From positions 62,001-126,000 of the forward strand of contig NZ_CP103807.1 of NCBI RefSeq assembly GCF_029773605.1: a stretch of 64,000 bases of DNA, written 5' to 3'. Source of the DNA: Actinobacillus genomosp. 2 (GTDB lineage Bacteria > Pseudomonadota > Gammaproteobacteria > Enterobacterales > Pasteurellaceae). The first letter of the stretch is position 1. Every line of letters starts with the position of its first letter. The notes under the pieces were generated by a model that saw only the letters and a list, made by a program, of their open reading frames with translations, was not told the origin of the DNA and did no database searches. The position numbers and the translations under genes were made by a program. This document shows positions 8,049-17,372 of this stretch, piece by piece.

Positions 8049-9335
8049 TTAGTGTAACTTCATTGACGGTCTGAGGAAGCGGTTAATTTGACCGACTAAT
8101 AAAATCAGACCAGTTTTTACCCAGCCGTGTAAAGCAACTTGGTGCATACGGTATAACGAGAGGTAGGCAAGGCGTGCGATTTTACCTTCGATAAACATAT
8201 CGCCGCTCATTAAGTTACCCATCAAGTTACCGACTGTACCGAAGTGAGAGAACGAAAGTAGAGAGCCTTTATCATTGAATTTAAACGGTTTTTGTTCTTT
8301 ACCTTCAAGTACCGCCACAATGTTTTTACCGCATTGTGTTGCCATTTGGTGTGCGGCTTGAGCTCGTGGTGGAATCGCTTTGCCATCTTGGATAAGCGAT
8401 GCACAGTCACCGATAACATATACCGAGTCATCTACCGTTGTTTGTAAGGTATCTTTGATTTCAATTTGGTTTAGACGGTTTGTTTCAAAGCCGAATTCTT
8501 TTACAAAATCAGGCGCTTTAACACCGGCAGCCCAAACCATTAAGTTAGCTTCAATTTTGTCCCCGTCTTTGGTGATTAAGCCATCTTCTACTGCTTCGGT
8601 AATCATGGTATTTAAGCGAACGTCCACACCAGCTTTACGCAATTCAGCGAGGGCTGAAGCCGATACTTTTTCGGTTAATGCAGGAATTAAGCGAGAGCCA
8701 GCTTCAACTAAGGTGACTTTTAGACTCGCTCGATTCAATTTACCAAAGCCGTATGAGTTTAAGTGTTTTACCGCATTATAAAGTTCTGCAGAAAGCTCAA
8801 TACCGGTTGCACCACCACCGACGATCGCAATTTTTACATCTTGATCTTCACTGTGAGAGAACTGTAGGAATAATTCCATCATACGTTTTTGGAATTGCTT
8901 CGCCTGTTCCGAACCGTCTAAGAAAATACAGTTTTCCGCCACACCTTTTGTATTGAAATCATTCGATTTACTACCGATAGCAATTACTAATTTATCGTAA
9001 GTAATATGACGTTCTTCGACTAGCAGTTGATTTTGTTCGTTATAAATCGGTGCAAGTGTCACTTCTTTTTTATCACGACTGACAGCGGTGAGTGATCCTT
9101 GCTGAAATTCAAAAGCGTGGTGTTTAGCATGCGCACGGTAACTAAGCGCATCGGTTCCTTCGTCTAAAGAACCGGTTGCTACTTCGTGTAGTAGTGGCTT
9201 CCAAAGATGAGTTGTATTGCGATCGATAAGAATAACTTTTGCTTTATTCTTACTGCCTAATTTATTGCCGAGGTAGGTAGCAAGCTCTAAACCGCCAGCT
9301 CCTCCACCGACAACAACGATGGTTTCCATTGTCAT
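8049..9335 (-). CDS. ndh: type II NADH:quinone oxidoreductase
   Basis: A membrane-associated, non-proton-pumping NADH dehydrogenase that passes electrons from NADH via FAD to the quinone pool. The 428-residue protein has an N-terminal FAD-binding [13 protein letters not shown] motif, a second Rossmann motif [21 protein letters not shown] for NADH, and the C-terminal FAD contact YVIGDCA followed by the amphipathic region ending [12 protein letters not shown], as in E. coli Ndh. Start: the ATG at 9333-9335 has GGAG six bases upstream, whereas the ATG four codons earlier overlaps that ribosome site. The gene is single, with about 90 bases of AT-rich DNA before it. Confidence 0.97.
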   Translation of the reverse strand: MTMETIVVVGGGAGGLELATYLGNKLGSKNKAKVILIDRNTTHLWKPLLHEVATGSLDEGTDALSYRAHAKHHAFEFQQGSLTAVSRDKKEVTLAPIYNEQNQLLVEERHITYDKLVIAIGSKSNDFNTKGVAENCIFLDGSEQAKQFQKRMMELFLQFSHSEDQDVKIAIVGGGATGIELSAELYNAVKHLNSYGFGKLNRASLKVTLVEAGSRLIPALTEKVSASALAELRKAGVDVRLNTMITEAVEDGLITKDGDKIEANLMVWAAGVKAPDFVKEFGFETNRLNQIEIKDTLQTTVDDSVYVIGDCASLIQDGKAIPPRAQAAHQMATQCGKNIVAVLEGKEQKPFKFNDKGSLLSFSHFGTVGNLMGNLMSGDMFIEGKIARLAYLSLYRMHQVALHGWVKTGLILLVGQINRFLRPSMKLH

Positions 9336-9439
9336 AAAATGCTCCAAATGATAATAAATTAATAATATTTAAAAATTGAGCTAATTTTAGGCACTTATAG
9401 AATAAAGTCCAGTCCCTTTTAACGTTATTTTAACGCTTG

Positions 9440-9958
9440 TTACAAATTGTCGTTAAATATAAGGACTTGTTTACACTGCTTACAGAGGTAACGGCGACCA
9501 TTTCGTACGATGGCATTATGACGACGTAAAGAAAGTAGATGCGTTTGACAACCGCATTGGTAGGAAAATTGTTTGCCGACCACATTTTGTGTATCAAAAC
9601 AATGGTAGGTTTCCGCCGGTACACCGAAAACGTGTTCCATCACCATTTTCCATTCTTTACCGTGCGGTTGAACTCGCCCGAATTGTTGATAAACCAAAGC
9701 GTGAGCAAGTTCATGCGGAACAACCTGCTGAATAAAAGATTGCCCGTTTTCCACCAATAAAACAGGATTGAAGCGAATTTCGTTACGTTGCAGATAAGCA
9801 ACGCCGGCTTTTACACCACGCACGGCATAGCTGACCGTCGGTGGTGTAAAAGTTTTATTGAAGTGAGTATTAGCTTGCTCCAAATTGCGTTTTAGCTGAC
9901 GCTGAACCTGCATTTTGAGCTGACGCATAAGAGCTGTATTTGTGATTGCTTCCGTCAT
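9440..9958 (-). CDS. sprT: SprT-family zinc metalloprotease-like protein
   Basis: A 172-residue protein with the zinc motif HELAH (residues 82-86) and a further histidine at H99, then a C-terminal zinc-ribbon-like set of cysteines (CGC ... CKQC). This is the bacterial relative of the SPRTN DNA-protein crosslink proteases; the bacterial function is not established. The ATG directly abuts the stop of the upstream RNase gene (TAA then ATG with no base between) and has no ribosome site of its own, so it is probably translated by coupling. Confidence 0.92.
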   Translation of the reverse strand: MTEAITNTALMRQLKMQVQRQLKRNLEQANTHFNKTFTPPTVSYAVRGVKAGVAYLQRNEIRFNPVLLVENGQSFIQQVVPHELAHALVYQQFGRVQPHGKEWKMVMEHVFGVPAETYHCFDTQNVVGKQFSYQCGCQTHLLSLRRHNAIVRNGRRYLCKQCKQVLIFNDNL

Positions 9959-10729
9959 TTATTTCGGACAGTCCATTGGTTGCCATTGTTTGTCGTAGCA
10001 AACGTAGAGTTCGGTTTTACTCGCACCTAAATAAACACCGCGTAGCTGCGGATTATGTTTACGCATCCATTGGAATAAATCATTGCGGCGTAAATTTTTT
10101 GCCGGTAGTTTCAGGCTGTGAAACAACTCTTTTTGTTTGGCAAAATAGCTTTCCGCACTATCGAAAGCACAGCTACCGTGTTTTTCCCATTCGCCTTGTA
10201 ATAATGCAGCACCCGGTGATTCCGGTAGATATTGCTCAATAATTTTTGTGGAAACTTCCGGTAAATCACCTTGGCAATAGCGAGGATGATCATCAACCGA
10301 ATGTGCTTTAGCATTTTGTGGCCATAAACCGTGAATCACCCAACCGAAGTTCTGACTGCCGGCACACTGATAAGCTAAACGTTGCGGTACATCACCTTGG
10401 TTTTTATTGCGTTGTGATTCACAAAAAGCCGGTGACCAAGAAAGCGCTAACATATAGTAATCAACTGGTGCTTGCTTATTTTGCCCGATTTTATCTTCAT
10501 CCATTTTGGAATCATAATTCATCGCAAGTGCCGCTTGAGTTGCTGAAGCAGATTGTGCCTGCGGTGCTTTTGCAATCGGTGTATCGGTTTCCGTTGCGTA
10601 GTCGTTTTGTTGCTGCTGTGGCTGTGGTTGTTTAACTGGTTCTGACTTATTACTTTGATTGCCGAAAAAATAAGAGATTGTCGCAATAATCAGTAATACG
10701 GCTAATTTTATAAGATGCTTTTGGTTCAT
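9959..10729 (-). CDS. rna: ribonuclease T2 family (RNase I-like)
   Basis: A 256-residue exported endoribonuclease that cleaves RNA with little sequence preference through a 2',3'-cyclic phosphate. Both catalytic segments are present: FGWVIHGLWPQ (CAS1 histidine) and GEWEKHGSCA (CAS2, Glu/Lys/His), along with paired cysteines. An N-terminal hydrophobic helix (about residues 8-22) is followed by a Gln/Pro/Lys-rich linker to about residue 85, so the enzyme is either secreted to the periplasm or anchored there. It shares a transcript with sprT. Confidence 0.93.
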   Translation of the reverse strand: MNQKHLIKLAVLLIIATISYFFGNQSNKSEPVKQPQPQQQQNDYATETDTPIAKAPQAQSASATQAALAMNYDSKMDEDKIGQNKQAPVDYYMLALSWSPAFCESQRNKNQGDVPQRLAYQCAGSQNFGWVIHGLWPQNAKAHSVDDHPRYCQGDLPEVSTKIIEQYLPESPGAALLQGEWEKHGSCAFDSAESYFAKQKELFHSLKLPAKNLRRNDLFQWMRKHNPQLRGVYLGASKTELYVCYDKQWQPMDCPK

Positions 10730-10793
10730 ATTGGAGAGATTTGAATCATAAGAAAGGGCGTTACTATAAACAAAAAAGAGAAGTGAGGGAAGA

Positions 10794-10843
10794 AAAAATA
10801 AGCGGTTAGATTTGCGAAAAAATTTGCAAATTTAACCGCTTGT
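10794..10843 (-). terminator. uptake-signal hairpin terminator of sppA
   Basis: An inverted pair of uptake signals (AAGCGGTTAGATTTGC and GCAAATTTAACCGCTT, the latter ending with a full core) forms a long stem; on the minus strand it is followed by a run of T. It lies between sppA and rna. Confidence 0.8.
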
Positions 10844-10849
10844 AACAAG

Positions 10850-12706
10850 CTATTTTATTGTGCCACAGCTAAGGCAATATAAATAGGTGTGTTTAGGATC
10901 ATTGAATTTTTGTAGCAATTCTAATGATTGTTGAGCTTGAGAGGCAATCGGTAAGCCTAATAATGAACCGAATTGTAATTTCAAGTTCGAGCCATTTAAG
11001 AATGAACCTAGCAAGCTATCGTCGCTGTCAATAAACCATTGTGCTCTAAAGTGCTCGATTGCGGCTTCGCCTTTCTCTTTACGTTGTTGATTGACTAATT
11101 CGGTGATAACCTCATAAGCGGTGTCAAAATCGCCTAATTGATCAACTAAACCGTGTTTTAACGCATCTTCACCCGACCAAACTTGCCCTTGTGCAATTTT
11201 ATCCACCGCTGGTTTAGACATATTACGTCCACGGCTGACCAGTTCTAGGAATCGGTCATAGCCGTTTTCAATGCTGATTTGAATCACCTCCGCTTGTTCT
11301 TTCGGCAACGTTTTTAACGGGCTAGAAGAAGCAAATGGTGAAAGTGAAATACCGTCTTCGGTGACACCTAAATTTTTAGCGGTTTTTTCAAAGCTGGTGG
11401 CTAAGCCGAAAATTCCGATTGAACCGGTAATCGTCGTTGGGCTGGCGATAATTTTATCGCTGGTCGCCGCAATCCAATAACCACCTGAAGCTGCCATACC
11501 ACCCATTGATGTCACAACCGGTTTACCGGCAAGTTGAATCGCTTCTAATTCTTGGCGAATAATTTCCGAAGCCGTTGCGCTGCCGCCAGGGCTATTGACA
11601 CGTAAAATCACACCATCAACACTTTTATCTTCACGAGCCTTACGTAGCAGTTTAACAATCGTATCGCTACCTGCTGAACTTTGATCACTTTCACCGGAAA
11701 TGATTTGCCCTTCGACATTGATAATTGCAATTTTATGTGTGGCGGAAACATCAAAGCGATCATTAAGTTCCTGAGCATAATCGAAGTAATCGATTTGGTT
11801 ATAGTTACCCTCTTTATCTTTACCGAATAGTTTGACTAATTCCTGTTGAATTTCAGCATTAGTTGCAATTTCGGTCACGAGTTTTTGGCTTAACGCATAT
11901 TGGGCATCATCGCCTTTTAGTTGACGATATTTAGCGATATAGGTTTGACTGTCCGGTAATACCTGTTCAATCGGAATATTTCGATTGTGAGCAATGTCTT
12001 TGCGGATATTATTCCATACCGAATTTAGCCACAGTTGTGCATTTTGTTTTGCTTCCTCTGACATATCATCACGGATAAAGGGTTCTACTGCTGATTTGTA
12101 TGTACCAACACGGAAAATATGTGGCATGGCTTCGATTTTATCGAGTAAGGTTTTGAAATAGATATTGCTATAACTGAGCGAGTGAATATCGATAAAACCG
12201 GCTTTATTCAGATAGATTTTATCGGCAAAACTAGCTAAATAATATTGTGATTGGCTATATTGTTCGCCAATCGCAATCACCGGTTTTCCGGATTGTTTAA
12301 AGGTTTTAATTTGAGAACCGATAAATTTTAGTGAAGCACTATCGCCACCTTGGAAATAGCCTAAATCTAGCACTAATCCGGTAATTCGTTCATCTTTCAT
12401 TGCCTTATTAATGGCACGGGCAACATCAAAAGTAGAAATTTTAATTGGCTCGCCATTACCTAACTCAGATTGAACCAAACGATGTAAATCACCGTATTCA
12501 TCGTGGTTATCGGCTAAATATCCGTCTAAATTAAGGGTTAACGCCCCTTTTTCAATAAATTGCACCGATTTTTGTGTTTTAGATTCTTGTTGTATCAAAG
12601 CTGTAATCGCAAAGCATACCAGTACAAAAATGATAAAAAATAGGCTTAATACCAATTCTCGAATACAACGAAAAATCTGATAAAGCCCTTTGAAGATTTT
12701 TAACAT
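10850..12706 (-). CDS. sppA: signal peptide peptidase / protease IV, 67 kDa type
   Basis: An inner-membrane serine-lysine protease that degrades cleaved signal peptides. Starting at the ATG at 12704-12706, the protein has 618 residues, the same as E. coli SppA, with one N-terminal membrane helix (about 17-39) and tandem SppA domains. The general base K204 (GTYKSAVEPF) lies in the first domain and the nucleophile S407 (GGMAASGGY) in the second. AGGA precedes this ATG; an ATG fifteen codons earlier would add a segment foreign to the family. Divergent to the nitroreductase gene at 12820, the same neighbour relation as sppA-ydjA in E. coli. Confidence 0.95.
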   Translation of the reverse strand: MLKIFKGLYQIFRCIRELVLSLFFIIFVLVCFAITALIQQESKTQKSVQFIEKGALTLNLDGYLADNHDEYGDLHRLVQSELGNGEPIKISTFDVARAINKAMKDERITGLVLDLGYFQGGDSASLKFIGSQIKTFKQSGKPVIAIGEQYSQSQYYLASFADKIYLNKAGFIDIHSLSYSNIYFKTLLDKIEAMPHIFRVGTYKSAVEPFIRDDMSEEAKQNAQLWLNSVWNNIRKDIAHNRNIPIEQVLPDSQTYIAKYRQLKGDDAQYALSQKLVTEIATNAEIQQELVKLFGKDKEGNYNQIDYFDYAQELNDRFDVSATHKIAIINVEGQIISGESDQSSAGSDTIVKLLRKAREDKSVDGVILRVNSPGGSATASEIIRQELEAIQLAGKPVVTSMGGMAASGGYWIAATSDKIIASPTTITGSIGIFGLATSFEKTAKNLGVTEDGISLSPFASSSPLKTLPKEQAEVIQISIENGYDRFLELVSRGRNMSKPAVDKIAQGQVWSGEDALKHGLVDQLGDFDTAYEVITELVNQQRKEKGEAAIEHFRAQWFIDSDDSLLGSFLNGSNLKLQFGSLLGLPIASQAQQSLELLQKFNDPKHTYLYCLSCGTIK

Positions 12707-12819
12707 ATTAGTCCTAATTAAAGTAAAAATTTTATGGCGTAAAACTACCATAAAATGGGCTTAGACTTAATAAAATATGTTATTCTTAACACAATTTTTT
12801 AGATAAATTGCAATAAATT

Positions 12820-13383
12820 ATGGATATTTTAGATTTCTTACAACGTCGTCGTTCAAATAAAAAATTTGGTGAAATAGCCCCGAATGCAGAACAATTGGAA
12901 AATATTATCAAAGCGGCATTACGTGCACCGGATCACGGCAAAATGAAGCCTTATCATTTTGTGGTGATCGAAAAAAGCGGAATGTCAAAATTGCATCAAT
13001 GTTTAGTTGCTGCCGCTGCTGAGTTTAATATGGACGAAAAAAATACGGCAAAAGCCGATAAACTGGCTAATCAAGCACCAATGATAATTGGCGTAGTAGC
13101 AAAAATTGATCACGAATCACCGAAAGTACCGGCGTGGGAGCAAATTGTGACTGCCGGTTGTGCGACTTATGCGATGCAATTAGCTGCGAATGCCCAAGGT
13201 TTTGAAACGGTTTGGATCAGTAAAAAATGGGTAGAAGGATCGCTATTACGTGAAACATTCGGCTGTCGTGCCGGTGATAAAGTGATTGGCTTATTGTTAG
13301 TCGGCTCCCCGAAAGAAGATGACGGTATTTCGTTGGCTAGAGAAGCAGAAGCGACCGCCGGTTTTGTGAGTGTGATTCGTTAA
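12820..13383 (+). CDS. YdjA-type nitroreductase
   Basis: A 187-residue FMN-dependent oxidoreductase of the small nitroreductase group. The N-terminus RRRSNKKFGE is the FMN-phosphate-binding motif, and APDHGKMKPYHFVVIE (about residues 35-51) and VPAWEQ with AGCATYAMQLAANAQGFETVWIS match E. coli YdjA throughout. Physiological substrate unknown. It is divergent from sppA, with about 110 bases between the two starts, and is followed after 26 bases by the dehydrogenase at 13410, probably on one transcript. Confidence 0.92.
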   Translation: MDILDFLQRRRSNKKFGEIAPNAEQLENIIKAALRAPDHGKMKPYHFVVIEKSGMSKLHQCLVAAAAEFNMDEKNTAKADKLANQAPMIIGVVAKIDHESPKVPAWEQIVTAGCATYAMQLAANAQGFETVWISKKWVEGSLLRETFGCRAGDKVIGLLLVGSPKEDDGISLAREAEATAGFVSVIR

Positions 13384-13409
13384 TAGTGGCGAAACATATC
13401 GAGGAAAGT

Positions 13410-14231
13410 ATGAAAACGATTCTAATCACCGGTTGTTCTTCCGGTATCGGTTATGCCACCGCTAAATTGTTGAAAGAAAACGGCTGGCGGGTGATTGCCA
13501 GTTGCAGAAAACAGGTGGATATTGACCGCTTGCGAGCGGAAGGCTTTGAATGTATTCAGCTTGATGTGCAAGATTCGGCACAAATAGCGGAAGCGTTTGA
13601 ATATATTAAAGCGAACGGTGGCTTAGATGCAGTATTTTGCAATGCAGGACAAGGGCAACCGGGCTGTGTGGAAGATTTACCGCGTGAAGCATTACGTGAG
13701 TTATTTGAAATCAATGTATTTGGCGTGTGGGAAGTGATGAATCATGCACTTAAAATTTTCCGAGCGCAGAATCACGGACGTATTTTATTGACCAGTAGTA
13801 TTTTAGGCTTTGCCGCAATGCACTTTCGAGGGGCTTATAATGCCTCTAAATTTGCGGTGGAAGGTATGGCGGATACGTTACGTCACGAATTACACGGCTC
13901 GAATATTTATGTTAGTTTGATTGAGCCGGGCCCGATTTTAAGCGATTTTCGTTCAAATTCTTTGGATAAACTCACCAAATATATTGATGTGGAAAATACC
14001 GCTAAAACCGCATTTAACCAAAAACAATATCAGCGTTTGGCAACTAAAAAGAATGATAATCCGTTTGCTAAACCGGCATCAGCCGTGGCGGAAGCCTGTC
14101 TAAAAGCCTTAAGTGATAGTAAACCGAAAGCTCGCTATCAAGTCACATTTCCAACTAAATTGTTTTGGTGGCTAAGACGTATTTTACCGACTACATGGTT
14201 TGATTTTGTGTGCCGTAAGTCCGGTGGCTAG
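13410..14231 (+). CDS. short-chain dehydrogenase/reductase (YbbO-like)
   Basis: A 273-residue classical SDR. TGCSSGIG (about residues 7-14) is the cofactor-binding loop, NAGQ the structural motif, and a serine about thirteen residues before YNASK supplies the catalytic Ser-Tyr-Lys set; SLIEPGPI follows. The closest well-known relative is E. coli YbbO, an NADP-dependent aldehyde reductase, but the substrate here cannot be read from sequence. GAGGAAAG lies five bases before the chosen ATG; the longer frame starting at 13386 adds eight residues unlike the family. Confidence 0.93.
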   Translation: MKTILITGCSSGIGYATAKLLKENGWRVIASCRKQVDIDRLRAEGFECIQLDVQDSAQIAEAFEYIKANGGLDAVFCNAGQGQPGCVEDLPREALRELFEINVFGVWEVMNHALKIFRAQNHGRILLTSSILGFAAMHFRGAYNASKFAVEGMADTLRHELHGSNIYVSLIEPGPILSDFRSNSLDKLTKYIDVENTAKTAFNQKQYQRLATKKNDNPFAKPASAVAEACLKALSDSKPKARYQVTFPTKLFWWLRRILPTTWFDFVCRKSGG

Positions 14232-14244
14232 TAACATAATAAAA

Positions 14245-14270
14245 CCATGGAATACACGGATTACACTGAA
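14245..14270. repeat. half copy of the palindromic dispersed repeat
   Basis: CCATGGAATACACGGATTACACTGAA resembles the left half of the elements at 7092, 7947 and 16555; the right half is replaced by two unrelated hairpins. Confidence 0.75.
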
Positions 14271-14273
14271 AAG

Positions 14274-14298
14274 CCTAGTACGGCAGAGTCGTACTAGG
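14274..14298. repeat. 9-bp perfect hairpin
   Basis: CCTAGTACG and CGTACTAGG with a 7-base loop, directly attached to the half repeat. No T-run follows. Confidence 0.8.
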
Positions 14299-14310
14299 TT
14301 AAGCATAATT

Positions 14311-14327
14311 CAGCCCTGCTAGGGCTG
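14311..14327. repeat. GC-rich hairpin downstream of the dehydrogenase and copA
   Basis: CAGCCCT-gct-AGGGCTG, a 7-bp stem with a 3-base loop. Together with the previous hairpin it lies between the two convergent genes and could slow transcription from both sides. Confidence 0.75.
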
Positions 14328-14379
14328 GAAGTTAGAGCAAATATAGATCCACATATGGCTTTGTGCATGGGGGAACTAG

Positions 14380-16530
14380 CTACTTCAACAATCTCTGACT
14401 ATTCAGTACTACGGTGATAGAAGACATTGTCATCGCAACGGCGGCGATCATTGGGTTGAGTAGCCAGCCGGTAAACGGGTAAAGCACGCCGGCAGCAAGC
14501 GGAATAGCAATCACGTTATACATGAAGGCACCGAGCAAACTTTGCTTCATATTACGTAATACCTGTTTGGCAAACGGCAGAATTTGTAGAACCGGTGCTA
14601 AGCCGTGTTGCATTAGCGAAAGATCGGCGGTTTCGACCGCAATATCCGAACCGTTGTGCATTGCGATCCCCACATTAGCCTGAGCAAGAGCCGGTGCATC
14701 GTTAATCCCGTCGCCAATCATCGCCACTTTTTTACCTTGAGCTTGTAATTCACGAATTTTATCCGCTTTTTGTTCCGGTAAAACTTCTGCGATCACGCCG
14801 TCTAAACCGAGTTGTTGTGCGAAATATTCCGCAGTCGCTTGGCGGTCACCGGTCAGCATTAAGCATTGATAACCTTCCGCTTTAAATTTTTCGATCATTG
14901 CTTTGGACTCATTACGCAACTGATCTTCCACCGATAAAATACCGGCTAATTGATCATTTACCGCTACAAAAATTTTGGTAGCTCGAGAAGCGGTTAAATT
15001 TCCGGAAAAATTAACAAATTTCGCATTACCGACCTTGATTTGATCTTCGCCTAAGTTGGCAATAATCCCTGCACCTTTGACCACTTGCACATTAGTCACT
15101 TCACAAGCGGTCTGATTCTCAGCAAATTTTACAATTGCTTTAGCAATCGGGTGAGTGGCGTGGACTTCTAAACTTTTTGCCAGCTGTAGTACACGATTCG
15201 GCTCAAAACCATTAAAGGTTTGGATATCCGAAACCATCATTTCGCCGGTGGTGAGTGTGCCGGTTTTATCGAATACTAGCGTATCGATTTCGGAGCCGGC
15301 TTGCAGAGCTTCGATATTACGTACTAACACACCAAATTCGGCGGCACGAGCTACGCCAGCAATGGTTGAAAGCGGAATGGCTAAGCCGAGCGCACATGGG
15401 CAAGCGATAATTAACACAGTGGTAAAAATCGAGAGAGCAAATGAAAAGTCTTTGCCTAAAAATAGCCAAATCAGACCGCTTATCAACGCAATCGAAACCA
15501 CCACCGGTACAAAAACACTTGCCACTTTATCGACAAATTGTGCGAGTGGTGGCTTACTTGATTGTGCATGACGCACGGCGTTAATGACACGAGCAAGGGC
15601 GGTTTGTCTGCCGACTTGTTCGGCAATATAGATACCTGATCCGTCTTGAATCAAGGTTCCGGCACGTACTTTATCACCGACTTTTTTCTCAATCGGTAAC
15701 GCTTCACCGGTCAGCATTGATTCATCCACCCAAATTGAGCCACTTTCCAATCTGCCGTCCACCGCAAGCCGATCGCCGGTGAGTGCTTGTACACGCATTT
15801 CCGGTTTGATGCCTTTGACCGGAATGGTTTGCGTTGCATTATTTTGATCAAAAATAACCGCTTGTTGAGGGGCGAGATCGAGTAATTTTTCTAAGGCAAG
15901 TGAGGAACGTTGTTTAGCTTTTAATTCAAGGAATTTACCGAGATTGATAAAGCCGATAATCATTACGCTAGCTTCATAGTAAACGTGCGCTTGCGGTTGG
16001 GGGAAAAGTGTTAGCCAAAATGAGTATAGCCAAGCGACACCGGTACTGAGAGCGACTAAAGTGTCCATGGTGGAGGCTTTATTTTTCAGGCTGACCCATG
16101 CACCGACAAAGAAATCTTTACCGGCAAAATACATCGTAAACAAGCTGACGGTTGCGGCGATAAACCAATAAACTAAATTGGTTGAGTTTGGGAGCATTCC
16201 GATAAACAGCCCCAAAGCAACTAAACCGAAACCGACAATTAAGGCGACAATAAATTGCCATTTTTTATGACTTAAAGTACGTTGCGTTTGCGCTTGTTGT
16301 TTGGCTCGGCGTTCTTGCTCGTTTTCTAAAATTTCCGCACCGAAACCGATTTTTTCGACCGCTCGTACCATTGCATTTGGATCCGCTTCACCTTGTACAA
16401 ATGCGGTTTGATCGGCAAGATTGACCGAAGCAAAAATGACACCTTCCACTTTCATCAAGATTTTTTCAACCCGACGCACGCAAGCGGCACAGTGCATACC
16501 GTCAATTAAAAGTTGTTGTTCTTTAGCCAT
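14380..16530 (-). CDS. copA: copper-exporting P1B-type ATPase
   Basis: Pumps Cu(I) out of the cytoplasm. The 716-residue protein has one N-terminal heavy-metal domain with CAAC (C14, C17), eight predicted membrane helices, the TGE actuator motif, the ion-path CPC (C377-P-C379), the phosphorylated aspartate D421 in DKTGT, and MIGDGINDAPAL in the hinge. A single metal domain is shorter than in E. coli CopA, which has two; a separate chaperone gene lies just upstream. A palindromic repeat sits between copZ and copA, so expression of the two may differ. The gene belongs to the CueR-controlled unit read leftward from 17331-17361. Confidence 0.97.
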   Translation of the reverse strand: MAKEQQLLIDGMHCAACVRRVEKILMKVEGVIFASVNLADQTAFVQGEADPNAMVRAVEKIGFGAEILENEQERRAKQQAQTQRTLSHKKWQFIVALIVGFGLVALGLFIGMLPNSTNLVYWFIAATVSLFTMYFAGKDFFVGAWVSLKNKASTMDTLVALSTGVAWLYSFWLTLFPQPQAHVYYEASVMIIGFINLGKFLELKAKQRSSLALEKLLDLAPQQAVIFDQNNATQTIPVKGIKPEMRVQALTGDRLAVDGRLESGSIWVDESMLTGEALPIEKKVGDKVRAGTLIQDGSGIYIAEQVGRQTALARVINAVRHAQSSKPPLAQFVDKVASVFVPVVVSIALISGLIWLFLGKDFSFALSIFTTVLIIACPCALGLAIPLSTIAGVARAAEFGVLVRNIEALQAGSEIDTLVFDKTGTLTTGEMMVSDIQTFNGFEPNRVLQLAKSLEVHATHPIAKAIVKFAENQTACEVTNVQVVKGAGIIANLGEDQIKVGNAKFVNFSGNLTASRATKIFVAVNDQLAGILSVEDQLRNESKAMIEKFKAEGYQCLMLTGDRQATAEYFAQQLGLDGVIAEVLPEQKADKIRELQAQGKKVAMIGDGINDAPALAQANVGIAMHNGSDIAVETADLSLMQHGLAPVLQILPFAKQVLRNMKQSLLGAFMYNVIAIPLAAGVLYPFTGWLLNPMIAAVAMTMSSITVVLNSQRLLK

Positions 16531-16554
16531 ATCTTTTCTTTCCGGTAAGTTTAA

Positions 16555-16609
16555 CCACGGAATACACGGATTTCACGGAAATGTTCAGTATTTTCTGTGT
16601 ATTCCGTGG
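16555..16609. repeat. 55-bp palindromic dispersed repeat, copy in the copper operon
   Basis: CCACGGAATACACGG ... CTGTGTATTCCGTGG, the most symmetrical copy in the window. It fills the 85-base gap between copZ and copA and would fold into a hairpin in the copper mRNA. Confidence 0.88.
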
Positions 16610-16615
16610 TAATAG

Positions 16616-16816
16616 TTAAATAACTTCCGCTTCAAAACCAATATCATCAACAGCGGCAATAAGAGCTTCTGCATTAGCAGATCCTTCCACAATCGCTTGT
16701 TGCGGTTCTAAAGTCACGGTCGCTTTAGTCACGCCTTCTACTGCATTCAGTGCTTTTTCCACGCTTTTTACACAGTTACCGCAATGTAAACCGTCAAGTT
16801 TGAGTGTAATTGACAT
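16616..16816 (-). CDS. copZ: copper chaperone
   Basis: A 66-residue stand-alone heavy-metal-associated domain that carries Cu(I) to the ATPase or the regulator. GLHCGNC gives the metal-binding pair C12 and C15, and the remainder has the beta-alpha-beta-beta-alpha-beta pattern of the family (VEKALNAVEGVTKATVTLEPQQAIVEG). AGGAGAAACAAA precedes the ATG. It lies between the DUF411 gene and copA in the same orientation, as in other Pasteurellaceae. Confidence 0.95.
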   Translation of the reverse strand: MSITLKLDGLHCGNCVKSVEKALNAVEGVTKATVTLEPQQAIVEGSANAEALIAAVDDIGFEAEVI

Positions 16817-16833
16817 TTTGTTTCTCCTAATGA

Positions 16834-17286
16834 TTAGTTGTATGAATTGAAAATGGTGGTTGTGCCGTCTTTTTTGAGTAATAACACATCATATTTATCT
16901 TTCTGACCCATATGTTTCGGCTGATCCATTCCTGGTGAGCCAAGTGGCATTTCCGGTACGATTAAGCCTACCGCATCAACCGGTTTTTCTTTGAGTAAAC
17001 GCTCAATATCTTGTGCCGGCACGTGACCTTCAATCAGATAACCGTCTACCATTGCACTATGACAGGCTTGTAATTTCGGTTGTAATTGCAATTTGCTATG
17101 TACATGGCGATTACCTGTATCATTTGCGGTGACGTTAAAACCATGCTGTTTTAAATGATCAATCCAAAAGTTACAACAACCGCAAGTCGGACTTTTCCAT
17201 ACTTCAATATTATTAACTGCATAAGCAAAAGAAGGAGTTGCAAGCATTGCACAAAGTGAAACGGCTTTTAACAGACGAAATTTCAT
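16834..17286 (-). CDS. exported DUF411 metal-binding protein
   Basis: A 150-residue protein with a signal peptide (hydrophobic stretch about residues 8-22, ending SFAYA) and the DUF411 hallmarks: a thioredoxin-like start WKSPTCGCCNFWIDHL, a CHSA motif and the C-terminal VGLIVPEMPLGSPGMD. The family is found with copper export genes, and the CGCC plus methionines suggest periplasmic copper binding, but its function is unproven. It is the first gene after the CueR-type promoter. Confidence 0.9.
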   Translation of the reverse strand: MKFRLLKAVSLCAMLATPSFAYAVNNIEVWKSPTCGCCNFWIDHLKQHGFNVTANDTGNRHVHSKLQLQPKLQACHSAMVDGYLIEGHVPAQDIERLLKEKPVDAVGLIVPEMPLGSPGMDQPKHMGQKDKYDVLLLKKDGTTTIFNSYN

Positions 17287-17330
17287 AGTTACCTCATAAA
17301 AAAAGAATGACGAATACTGAATTTCTTTAT

Positions 17331-17361
17331 ATGCTAATCCTTAACCCTAGGTTAAGGTCAA
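17331..17361 (-). promoter_or_regulatory. CueR-type promoter and operator of the copper operon
   Basis: Read on the minus strand: TTGACC (17361-17356), a 19-base spacer, and TAGCAT (17336-17331). The overlong spacer holds an inverted repeat with 8-bp arms, CCTTAACC/GGTTAAGG (17339-17357). A 19-bp spacer carrying a dyad is the mark of MerR-family activators, which untwist the DNA when metal is bound. Confidence 0.87.
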
Positions 17362-17372
17362 GAGGTAACAGA

